Below, one piece after another: positions 49,476 through 59,999 of a DNA stretch of 64,000 nt (positions are counted from its first letter, which is position 1; every line of letters begins with the position of its first letter). The stretch comes from Paratinospora sagittata. Taxonomy: Eukaryota > Streptophyta > Magnoliopsida > Ranunculales > Menispermaceae. The stretch lies in NCBI GenBank assembly GCA_035771175.1, contig CM069598.1, positions 14,632,438-14,696,437 of the forward strand, in the 5' to 3' direction. The position numbers and the translations under genes were made by a program. The notes beneath the pieces are model-generated. The model was not told the DNA's origin. It saw only the letters and a list, made by a program, of their open reading frames with translations, and made no database searches.

Positions 49476-52442
49476 TGTGGCGACCCCGCACCCCGGACCA
49501 CCAACCCCGCAGGGAGTGGCATGCGGAATGCCGGGGCGGGACGCCCGGCGTAGGCGTCTCCGACCACTCCTCAACTCCCGTGAGGTGGTTGAGACCCTAC
49601 GAGCCTTATCTCAAATAACGACATAATATCAAAAGGTACTAAACAAAACTACCCACTGTATTAATCATCAAAGACAAGAGATAATCCATAAAAATGAACC
49701 ATGAATAAAATCGTAATCCCTACAGTCCATTAAAATTGGCATACACATAAAGTCCAAAATTGTGGGTACAAATAAAAACCGTTATATGCCCACATGGTCT
49801 ATCTAACAAGTCCCAACTCACCCATACTACAATGTGGTAAGTATTATAATTACATAATCCAAAATATAATACTTCATAATTTAAAACACAGTTCAATCAA
49901 AATGCCTCTCAACTCACATCGAGGCCTTGGATTCTCTCGCAGGCAAGACCCTCAAGATATAACTACTTCTTTACCCTTATTCGGGATAGAAGGACCTGAA
50001 AGAGGAAAATGAGGGTGAGCCAACGGTGCCCAGTGAATAGAATTCAAATATGCTATCAATACTCATCAATAAATATCATGTATGCATGTCAATGTGTAGT
50101 ATGATTAAAAGCTCATAACATATAGATATCAAACATTTATAATAAGTTCGATGCAAGTAAAAGCTTATCAATTTGGATCCACATTCCACATGCATTGGGT
50201 TACTAGTGCACGTCTATTTCACCGTACCGTTGATCCCAATCATGTTTATTTGGGTTACTAGTGCACGTTTATTTCACCGTGCCGTTGACCCCAATCATTT
50301 CCTTTCCTAAAACCCTCTTATGACAAGGTTAAGTCCCCCTATTAGCCAGATAGATAGGCCCAACCAAAGTCATAAGGTTTTCTCAAATCAATGCATCATT
50401 CAAAACATTAGAACACATTCATGCTTTCAACATACAATATATATAAGTGATATGATGACATAAAAGATATAATCATAAATGAAGTCTACTCACAACCAAG
50501 CCTCGCGAGAGTATTTAACCACACACGACCACCAAACCGAATCAACCCAATCAAGATCCTGAAACATACATCAATATCCTACCATACATCAATTTCTATG
50601 CTCAATCACATAGACATTACACATCAACCCTAAATCAGCCCACATATAAACAATAGGCCTAAATCCCATCTAATCCCATCATTCAACTCAAATCACATGA
50701 CTTAGGCCTCTAATGCATAGTTCTCATACATAAACCATTCTATTAATCAAAAATACTGATTTTCAATTCCTTTAGGCATAAACATGCCCAAATTGGGTCA
50801 CTTGATTACAAGTAGGCCTAACCCATGATATGGTCACAACCACCAAATCAGTAGCATAATCAACCCTAATCATGCTTAATTAAACATAAGTTGCATCAAT
50901 TCAATGATTCTAGGCCAAAAGCATCAAAAGCCCTAAAATATGAAAATTTTCATACTTAGGTCATATTGCCGATTTACATTAGGTCACCATGTTCAGCCAT
51001 GTATATCACTAATTTTGCATCATGGGTTCATCAACAATGGCAACTAGGTCAACATAGTTGACATGCAAGCTATTTGGAAAGGTCTAAGTTCATATTCTAA
51101 ATTTAGGTCTAATACAAGCAACCCTACCAATTCTTCATTTAATATTCTGTTCAGATGTATCAATCTACCAACATAAATATTTAATCACAAAATCAACCCT
51201 ACAGATTGAAGTATGTGAAGAAACAAACCTTATGTCCAAATATCAGCCCAATCCAACGGTGGACTGAAAAGATAAGTATATTTGATGAACAAGTCTCTAA
51301 TTAGACAATTTCTCCTTTCCTGCTGCAAATACTCAAACTCAGATGACTATATCACACAAAATACTAAACGTATAAACATCTTTACCGTTCAGAATACAGA
51401 AATATCGGTTATAAACTACATACCCAAATTTGATATCCATCCAACGGTAGATTGAGGAGATCTACAAGTTTGAGCGAAACGGCACGAGAAATCCAAACTT
51501 TCCGACCAGCTTTGTTTGAGAGGTTAGATCTCTCAAACGAAACCTCAATCAAGATCTCCACCGTTCAGAATGTAGAAATATCCGTTGTACACTACATACC
51601 CAAATTTTATGTCCATCCACGGTAGATTAAGGATATCTAGAAGTTTGAGCGAAACGGCACGATAAATCTAGACTTTCCGACCAGCTTTGTTTGAGAGGTT
51701 AGATCTCTTAGACGAAACCTCTGATCAAGATCTCCACCGACCAGAATGAATAACCTTAAGCTACGAACTTGCTAACAAATTTTGAGCTCAATCTGACCAT
51801 ATATCGTAAAGATCCAGCACTTTGATGAAAACGTCGCAGAGATCTTCCTCCTGCAACTCCCTCCTTTCTCTTTTTCTTTCCTTTCTCTTCTTTTCTTTCT
51901 CTTCTTTTTTTCCTTTCTCTCCACTCACCTCTTTCTAGCACTTCCTTGATTCCCTCATTGATTCTCTCCTTGATTCTCTCCTTGATTCCCTCCACTCATT
52001 CTAGCACTTCCTTAAAGAGAGAAGTGGGCATGGGACACTTGTCCACTATCATGCACCAACCTTCACATGTGTTGGTCTCATACTACCCATACCAACCACA
52101 TGTACTTTAACCAATCTCATTCTTCCATGTATTTTAAATGTCCAATCTATTTAATATACCAAATTTTCATTCTCATTTATCCTTTTATTCAATCAATCCT
52201 AACTCATATCAATTCATGGTTTAATGGGCCCATGTATAAATAATAACATATGCATTATAATTTAATTTAACATGACCCATATACAATTTATGATACACAT
52301 ATTTATATACATTATCAAGCATCAACTATATAAACATTAAACAACCATCAAACAAACACCAAACATAACAAGACAACGCATAGAGTTTGGGCAAAGTATA
52401 ATTAAGTTATGGGTTAGATGAAATAATTTTTGGGGCGTCATA
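49476..52442 (-). mobile_element. Solo LTR (gypsy-type, ~3.0 kb) inside the LINE
   Basis: A 2967-bp insertion with a perfect 5-bp target-site duplication, ATTTC (49471-49475 and 52443-52447). On the minus strand it starts TATGACGCCCC (TG decayed to TA) and ends GGTCGCCACA, ends typical of long gypsy LTRs. Neither terminus recurs inside and no coding region is found. Internal tandem duplications are present: a roughly 70-bp pair at 50203-50300 (GGGTTACTAGTGCACGT) and a roughly 180-bp pair at 51375-51745 (GTTTGAGCGAAACGGCACGA). Cutting it out rejoins the LINE reading. Confidence 0.85.
51375..51745. repeat. ~180-bp tandem duplication within the solo LTR
   Basis: Both units contain ATCTCCACCGTTCAGAATR or a close variant, TACATACCCAAATTT, GTTTGAGCGAAACGGCACGA and CTTTGTTTGAGAGGTTAGAT, with modest divergence. 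Confidence 0.85.
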
Positions 52443-52447
52443 ATTTC

Positions 52448-52934
52448 GCTTTTGAGGCACTTACTAAGGAGGGAATTTGTATTGAAGACCAATTTCCACC
52501 CTTGCTTAGCAACTAGAGCTAAGTTGAAGCATTCCAAATTCTTGAAACCCAGTCCCCCCATCTTTTATTTTTGCTCGAGATAGTTTATCCCAAGACCCCC
52601 AATGTATTTTGGAGTGACCATTATGAGATCCCCACCAAAATTTTGCCAAGGTAGATGAGAGTGATGATATAATGTTCTTTGGGAATTTAAAAACTGACAT
52701 AAGGAAGTCGGAATGGCTTGCCCCACCGCTTTCACTAACACCTCTTTCCCGGCCGTTGATACATGCTTTTCCTCCCACCCAAATATTCGATTTGTCAGCT
52801 TGAGTACGATTTCTAAGAAGGCTTGTTTTTTAGAAGCACCAAACTCAATGAAAGCACCAAGGTGCTTTCCAATTGCAGCGCTTGGCTTCATATGCACCAA
52901 TACGTTGTTAGAGCCATTAATACTTAATTACTTG
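52448..52934 (-). mobile_element. LINE fragment, 5' remnant: C-terminal part of reverse transcriptase
   Basis: Minus-strand landmarks KPSAAIGKHLGAFIEFGASK, LTNRIFGWEEKHVSTAGKEV, LAKFWWGSHNGHSKIHWGSW and [20 protein letters not shown] are spread over three frames, so at least two frameshifts have occurred. The LINE starts here, near 52934, within ORF2, so it was 5'-truncated on insertion (about 2.0 kb in all). A 33-base direct repeat borders it (52935-52967 with 36923-36955). Confidence 0.9.
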
Positions 52935-54413
52935 AGTAAAATTCTTAATTCTATGCACCAATGAGCTATGACAGCTCACCATCTACCCTTCCAATTTGAG
53001 GCGGGGATTCAAATATCTTTAATCTCGTACGGGACAAGGAATTGTTGCGGCGCTAATGGCATTTGTTCTTGTATTAATAGTTGAAACTGTCCAACTATCC
53101 TTATTTTTTATTTTGTGATCTGAAATGAATTGTATGTAATGTTCTAATGTAACAAATACTATAAATTGACATAATTTTTTTTCGAAGACGACAAAAATAG
53201 TTAATTCTATGCATATCCCTACTTTTCAGTTGTAAAACAATGAAACAATAAGAAAGTACTTGTATCAAAGAAAAATGTTAATTTAGCTATAAAATAATAT
53301 AACTATACATTCGTATTTATTAGATGTATATATTAAAAATATATCGAGGTATATAATAAATGATTGAATGAACATGAATGTGTAGTTAGATTAGTATTTT
53401 TTATTTTAAGATTATATTCAAGTTGATGGGACAGATTATGACATCATCACTTACCACGCACGTTGATAGATGACTTTTAAAAAGTAAGTTTTTAGTTTTG
53501 TAATTAAAATATAATTTTATTGTAAAATTAAAAATAATAAAAAATTAAATTTGAAAAGTGAAAATTAGAAAATTTATGTGTAAGCACAAAAATAGGAGAT
53601 GTGAAAGGAAGTGGGGTGGAAGTTATTTAAACTACTAAAAATATAATCTTTCTTTTAATGCAAAAATGGTGGTGTCGGGACTTATTATATTAATATGTAG
53701 ATATATAGATATAGATAATAAAATCATTATGTAAAAATTTTATAGAGAAATGCTTTTAGGATCTAAAAATTATATTTATATTGGCGTAGTGTATTGTCAC
53801 ATCAACTTGACTATAGATTTAGATATTCCTCATTTTTATATCCTACAAACTTTAAAGCAATTTACTGAGATTCTGACATTCGGTGGTATCTTTTTTCTCC
53901 TTCAAAACGAGATTATTATTAAAATTTTATAGAGTCGAGGACGTTACTCTTAACCATAATTTTGTTAAAAGAAGGCCAAATTCGAAACTATGTCCCTTAA
54001 CCCCTTAAGTGCGGCCCTGAACCACGACAACCTATGGTTGGTGATGAAACGTGTCATTATTATTCCTTAATAATATACGACAAATTATCTTACAACATAG
54101 AGTTAAAAAGGCGGGAGGACATCACATAGTGGCTGATTTTGCAAAAACAATCAAACTAGCCTCCGGTAAGTTATAAACATCCAAAACCATAAGAGCAGGA
54201 GCCAAAACTGCCGTTGAAATTGCCCCCAGTTTCAGCTTTCCAACTAACAAATAATCTTATCTTTATACCCTTATATAAAGATAACTTCTATCCTTCACAA
54301 GTTGCAACCACTTCACTAACACAAGTACAGAGCGAGAAACAGCAGAAGAAAAAGCAAAGCAAACCTCTTAAAGAAGATCAGATCGAAGATCTATAGGAAG
54401 AATCAAATTAAAG
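52935..54413. other. Right half of the spacer between wound-induced copies 2 and 3, with copy 3 promoter
   Basis: Homologous in patches to the spacer after copy 3 (for example GAATTGTATGTAATGTTCTA at 53130 versus AAATTGCATGTAATGGTCTA near 55660, and CCTACAAACTTTAAAGCAAT versus CCTACAAATTTCAAAGCAAT). This shows one old unit of about 2-3 kb was duplicated. From about 54047 it is nearly identical to the region upstream of copy 4. No other gene seen. Confidence 0.7.
54221..54279 (+). promoter_or_regulatory. Core promoter of wound-induced copy 3
   Basis: The TGCCCCCAGTTTCAGC block (54221-54236) is followed by the TATA box TATATAAA (54272-54279), 135 bases before the ATG. Confidence 0.7.
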
Positions 54414-54680
54414 ATGAGTTCAGCGAGTAGAGCTTGGATCGTTGCGGCGAGCATCGGAGCAGTGGAAGCTCTGAAGGATCAAGGGATCTGCAGATGGAAT
54501 TACGCGCTTCGTTCGTTGCATCAGCACGCGAAGAAGAATATTGGATCGTTTTCGGAGTCACGGAGAGTATATTTGGCTTCGATGCTTGCGAGGAAAGGCG
54601 TAGAAGAAGATCAGAAGTTGAAGCAATCGGAAGAATCGTTGAGGAAAGTCATGTACTTGAGCTGTTGGGGACCCAATTGA
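54414..54680 (+). CDS. Small wound-induced protein, copy 3 (88 aa)
   Basis: A single-exon gene, MSSASRAWIVAASIGAVEAL... ending LSCWGPN. It is the same family as copies 1, 2 and 4 and almost identical to copy 4, differing at one residue (L in DQKLKQ where copy 4 has M). The leader is purine-rich and no upstream in-frame ATG competes. Alternative-frame ORFs over the gene are shadows produced by its codon composition. The intact frame, kept promoter block and TATA box suggest a working gene. Confidence 0.94.
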   Translation: MSSASRAWIVAASIGAVEALKDQGICRWNYALRSLHQHAKKNIGSFSESRRVYLASMLARKGVEEDQKLKQSEESLRKVMYLSCWGPN

Positions 54681-54850
54681 TGAGCTGAGGAAGATGAAAT
54701 GAGAGATTTAAGGAAAAAAATCCTTTCCGAGACCAAAGAAAGGAAAAATTTTGAGTGAACTGTCGTGTATCTGAAAATTCGATTCGACTAATTAATTGTA
54801 TATGAAATATGTACAGGAATTAATGGTTTCTTCATCAGTTTCTAAGAAGA

Positions 54851-57251
54851 GTTATTGATGATCAACTACTGTTGGATATCCATTTATATGGGATTCGTCT
54901 TTGTAACATATTAACAGTGTTAACTTTTCTATTCAACAAGGATTGCCTGAGGGAAGGAGAGACCACCTATAGCTATCAGCCTCTTGTGAGGGTCTTAAAA
55001 GGTGGAAATCAATGATTAAAGCTCTTTACCTATGTATCATTATTAAAAATTTATAAAATATTTTGAAATGTATAAAGTATTTTTTATGAATACATTTAGA
55101 GTTATCTTAGAAGTTCATAATAATGTAAATACACTTTTCTCTTTATGAATGAACGTAAATACTCATTAAACCTAGCGCACTAATTTAATTGGGTATTCAC
55201 ATAAGTTGTTATTAGTACATTAAATTAATTAAGGTGTTCTCTATAAAAATTAATATGTATTTTTGCCCGTAGAATATGAACTAGAATTGCCCGTAGAATA
55301 TGTATTTTTTTTTTAGAAAGAACTAAAATGAGACTCAACAAGGAAAAAGTTAGTTATTTTTTTGGAGCAGTTAAGTGTTGATTTTATAATCAGCATAATT
55401 CACTTCAAAATTTGAGACTTTCCAGTTTTACAATAGATTTAATACATAATAATAGTTGATTCTACACACCAAATATGATAGGTAGCTCACTTAATTAGGT
55501 ATGTACCCTTCTCATTTGAGACATTTGAGGTGGAGGTTCAAATTTTCTTAATCTCATATGAGTAGAGTAATTGTTGTGGCGTTATTGAGCTTTAGTGTGA
55601 CATTTGTTTTTTGTAATTATTAGTTGGGATTGTCCTTATCTTTGATTCATTGATTTAAAAGAAATTGCATGTAATGGTCTAACAAATACTATAGATTGGC
55701 ACAAAAAAAAAAGTTATTTCTATGCATATTCATGCTTTTCTGCTGTAAAACAATAAAACAATAAGAAGAGTACTTGTATCAAAATTATAACTAAGTTGAT
55801 GTTAGCAATAATATAAGGACAAATAAATAAAAAATTGAAATAATAAAAATTCAAACAATAATATGTTTATTAATAATTATAACAAAAATAATAGAAAAAG
55901 TTTAGAAAATAAATCAAATTCAACATAACAGAGTTTGAACAAGATAGAACAAAGGCCTGTGTAGCATATAATGTCCTTAAAACATATTCGCTTCTTAAGT
56001 TGGTGCAAAAGGTGGATCGACTTCTGTTTCCTAGGATACAACGGTAAAAGAGTAACTGATTAACACATCGTCACTACACGAACGAACTGAGTTTTGCTAA
56101 AAACTATTATCACAGACCAACACACCTTAAAATCCAAGAATAATAAGAGAAGTCTAGAAGCAGAACAAAGCTCTAAGAATTGATATGAAGAACATGAGGG
56201 GAGGCACTCCCTTTTATAATAGTAGAAAGGAGTGGTGCTTTTAATGTCCTTATTAAGAGTACCAAATTGCATCAGTTAACGTTATAAACTTTAATTCAAT
56301 TAAAAATATATATCAATTTTTTAATTTAATTTGAATTTAAAACTTAATTAAATTTAAATTATTACAAATTTAATTTTTATTTAATAATTTTTTTAACAGT
56401 TGATGCGGCAAATTGTCACATCATCATATCACAAAGAGGAAGGAAAAAAGAAATACTAACCTCCCATCCCTTGCTGCATCAACTTGGATAAATTTTAAAT
56501 CTAGCTTTTAGATCATTTTATCAGAAATAATAAAACCATTCTATAGAGATTTTATGTCCTACAAATTTCAAAGCAATCTGTTGGACTGTGATCTCGACAT
56601 TCCGACCTCACAACCCACCAAGCTCGCCACAAAGACAGTCATTATTACAGCCATATTTACAAATGACGTCAGCTCAGTAGTATCGACCTGGTCCTTAGGC
56701 TACCGACCACTCAACAATCACCAGAAGAGCTCGGGTATGACAATGGGACCCACTACATCAAATCCAAGATACTAAGCGTATAATACAATACTACGTTTTG
56801 CCATAAAGCTTAGCCACAAGGACCCTTTTTTATAAATACTTCATAATCTTTTATTAGAGAGATGTCATTAATGACTCCAATTAATACATATTTAATTTTT
56901 GAGAGAGCTAGGAGTTGACTTAAGCATGAGAGAGTCTCTGACCGACACCATATTGATACTTCTTACAATAACTAATTTTTATTCTTATTGTGTGTAGATC
57001 CTGGGTATCTAGTTCTGCGAGATGGATTATAATTCAGTTTGTTCCCTCTTCTTCACTCTATGTTATTATTTTTTGATGATAGTCAAATCTTACACGAACA
57101 CAATCAATTAGGTGAAGAGGCCACTTCATCTCATCAGTTGAAATCTACGTAAAAAAAAAAAAAAAAGAAGTTGTGCTTTTTGACAAACAGGGGACTACTT
57201 GTCACTAAAACTTATTCTTCATTTCCCATTAATCCCGTAAGCAAACTTTTG
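54851..57251. other. Spacer between copies 3 and 4
   Basis: AT-rich. The first part matches the spacer of copy 2 in patches up to about 56580. Two stretches have no counterpart there and may be insertions: about 55850-56290, and about 56585-57120, which includes a 73-codon open frame at 56554-56775 that I do not recognise. A poly(A) tract is at 57151-57165. Confidence 0.5.
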
Positions 57252-57417
57252 AAATGTGTCATTATTATTCCTTAATAATATACGACAAATTAGCTTACAA
57301 CACAGAGTTAAAAGCCAGGAGGACATATCACAATGGCTGCAAAAACAATCAAATGAGCCTCCGGTAAGTTAAAAACAACCAAACCATAAGAGCAGGAGCC
57401 AAAACCGCCGTTAAAAT

Positions 57418-57476
57418 TGCCCCCAGTTTCAGCTTTCCAACTAACAAATAATCTTATCTTTATACCCTTATATGAA
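57418..57476 (+). promoter_or_regulatory. Core promoter of wound-induced copy 4 with an altered TATA box
   Basis: The TGCCCCCAGTTTCAGC block (57418-57433) is intact. The TATA position reads TATATGAA (57469-57476), where copy 3 has TATATAAA. Confidence 0.65.
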
Positions 57477-57610
57477 GATAACTTCTATCCTTCACAAGTT
57501 GCAACCACTTCACTAACACAAGTACAGAGCGAGAAACAGCAGAAGAAAAAGCAAAGCAAACCTCTTAAAGAAGATCAGATCGAAGATCTATAGGAAGAAT
57601 CAAATTAAAG

Positions 57611-57877
57611 ATGAGTTCAGCGAGTAGAGCTTGGATCGTGGCGGCGAGCATTGGAGCTGTAGAAGCTTTGAAGGATCAAGGGATCTGCAGATGGAATTAC
57701 GCGCTTCGTTCGTTGCATCAGCACGCGAAGAAGAATATTGGATCGTTTTCGGAGTCACGGAGAGTGTATTTGGCTTCGATGCTTGCGAGGAAGGGCGTAG
57801 AAGAAGATCAGAAGATGAAGCAATCGGAAGAATCGTTGAGGAAAGTCATGTACTTGAGCTGTTGGGGACCCAATTGA
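57611..57877 (+). CDS. Small wound-induced protein, copy 4 (88 aa)
   Basis: Single exon and complete, with the same start and end motifs as copy 3 and one conservative change (L to M in DQKMKQ). It arose with copy 3 in the roughly 800-bp duplication. The coding frame is intact, but a base change within its TATA box could lower or alter expression. Nothing downstream resembles a fifth copy in this window. Confidence 0.94.
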   Translation: MSSASRAWIVAASIGAVEALKDQGICRWNYALRSLHQHAKKNIGSFSESRRVYLASMLARKGVEEDQKMKQSEESLRKVMYLSCWGPN

Positions 57878-58119
57878 TGAGCTGAGGAAGATGAAATGAG
57901 AGATTTTAAGGAAAAAATCCTTTCCTAGACCAAAGAAAGGAAAAATTTTGAGTGAACTGTCGTGTATCTGGAAATTCGATTCGACTAATTAATTGTATAT
58001 GAAATATGTACAGGAATTAATGGTTTCTTCGTCAGTCTCTGACTCTCTAACAAGAGCTAGTTACTTGAACTTGTCATATATGTTAGGGATAAACACCTCT
58101 CACAGATTCAATAGTATTT

Positions 58120-58535
58120 AATACTTATAATTTAAAGATATAAGTTTGCCGCCCTGTCCGACGAGCGGAGTTAATAAAATAATACTACTATAGACTTAAT
58201 TTAGATTTAATAATTAGAGTGTTTAAATGAATGGACAAAGAACAAATACAAAGTTAACAAAATAGTAAATTCTTTGATAAAAAAAATAAACATAATGAAA
58301 AAATAGTAAAAGAATGAAGAAAAGTATTTGTGACTAATACTTATAATTTAAAGATACAAACTCCTGCTCGATGGGCGGCGTTAATAAAATAATACTACTG
58401 TAGACTCAATTTAGATTTACTAATTAGAGTGTTTAAATGAATGGGCAAAGAACAAACACAAAGTTAACAAAATAGTAAATTTTTTGGTAAAAAAAATAGT
58501 AAGAACGAAGAAAAGTATTTGTCGCTAATAGGTAG
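58120..58535. repeat. ~216-bp tandem duplication
   Basis: AATACTTATAATTTAAAGATA begins units at 58120 and 58336. Both carry TTAATAAAATAATACTACT, TTAGAGTGTTTAAATGAATG and AGTTAACAAAATAGTAAATT, then GAAGAAAAGTATTTGT. Moderate divergence. Confidence 0.88.
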
Positions 58536-59240
58536 TTGACAGGATGATACCTTAGTAGTTTCGTGGGTAATATGTGTTGATAATTTTTCTCGTTGTACAG
58601 TAATTGTGTAGCGTCTTAATTTGTTGAAAAATTTCCGTCAAACAAATGGGAAGAACATTCTAAAATTTATAGTTTTCAACAATAATTAGTTGAGTTTCAA
58701 GAAAATGATAACACATGCAATAATTATTGCAAATAGTTTAAGTTAAATAATATCCCGAGAGTTGAGGGATTTTGCGTCAGGTGTCATCAATTTCTAAGTG
58801 AGTTGTGACACATAGTTTTATTTGATTATAAAAGTTAAGTAATCATGTCAATCAAGTTCATAAAATCTATCCCAACATTTATTATCCAACGTGTTCATTT
58901 ATTAAACTGTCAGGATGAAAGAGACTATTTTTGCTATGATGATTTCTTATTAGAAACTTTTTACTTCTAGTCAACCATTTTAATTTAAACATTATCCTTG
59001 GTCTGACTATATAATATTTACTTATTTATGAGCAACCAAACTTGTCAGTGGAAACTTTGATATGGTGAAAATAATTTGAGAGCAAAAAAAAAGTACATTA
59101 TCTAACAAAAAAGAGGTTCTTTTTATTATTTTCTATTACACAAAAATTGAATGTTACATTTATCTTTTAAGACACTGTGCGCAACATTGTTAATTCTCAT
59201 CAATACTAAGCTAGAAAATTCATTTATACTCTATAATCTT
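58536..59240. other. AT-rich spacer, nothing recognised
   Basis: No long frame, repeat pair or family motif was seen here. Confidence 0.5.
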
Positions 59241-59640
59241 TGTATCTATTCTATCTAAATATCTAGGATCTAGATATCTAGCATATATAAATCTATGTAT
59301 CTATCATCTAGATATCTAGAATCTATATCTATAGATTATAGCTATATATAAGCTATATATCTTTTGTTTTCATTTTTCATGATATCTTTTGTTGACATAT
59401 ATATATTTCTTTTGGTTTTTTTAAGAAATAATCTTCTTTGGAGTTTGTATATACATATATTAATATATGCATCTATCATCTAGATATCTAGAATCTATAT
59501 CTATAGATTATAGCTATATATATAATGAAGGTGGGGTCTCATCCATTTAAGAAAAATCAATATAACTTCTTTGGAGTTTATATATACATATATTAATATA
59601 TGCATCTATCATCTAGATATCTAGAATCTATACGAATAAA
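59241..59640. repeat. AT-rich imperfect repeats built on TCTAGATATCTAGA-type palindromes
   Basis: CATCTAGATATCTAGAATCT occurs three times (about 59310, 59475 and 59612). A longer block with TTCTTTGGAGTTTRTATATA and CATATATTAATATATGCATC is repeated at about 59435 and 59570. The palindromic core could form cruciforms. Confidence 0.85.
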
Positions 59641-59999
59641 AAAAAAATTCATCTACAATTTTTCACTATTATAAGTTGGTATAAATATTTGATCATATAT
59701 ATATCATCGTAACATTTTGATGAAAATTTATGATGCATGAAATTTTGTCAAACAAAAAGAAAAATCATTCTATTTCTTTTAAAGCTTTTATTAATAAAAT
59801 ACCATCAAATTCGATAATGTAAAACTCATAGTCATGCATTTATTTACAACCTTTATAAGTACATAAATATGACAAAAGGATGACTAACATTACATATATG
59901 ATGATGCAACAACGAAATGGGTTTGGAAACTTATAACATATATTAACGAAATGAACAACTGGTCAAAGTCAAAGTCATTACATATGTTGAAGCAAGAGA

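Larger units (their letters stand above)
54047..54850 (+). repeat. Recent ~800-bp segmental duplication containing copy 3 (pair of 57252-58043)
   Basis: It is closely alike from TGTCATTATTATTCCTTAAT through promoter, leader, CDS and 3' UTR to ATTAATGGTTTCTTC. The leaders from AACTTCTATCCTTCACAAGT to the start codon are almost the same base for base. Confidence 0.9.
57252..58043 (+). repeat. Recent ~800-bp segmental duplication containing copy 4
   Basis: Partner of 54047-54850. Identity stops just after ATTAATGGTTTCTTCGTCAG. Confidence 0.9.

Noticed and set aside
54434..54688. Alternative-frame ORFs over each wound-induced gene (MDRCGEHRSSGSSEGSRD... type)
   Set aside because: They repeat in all copies only because the real frame is conserved. 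They do not match the family and lack independent support.
56554..56775. 73-codon plus-strand frame between copies 3 and 4
   Set aside because: No family match and probably part of an insertion absent from the homologous spacer. It is not supported as a gene.
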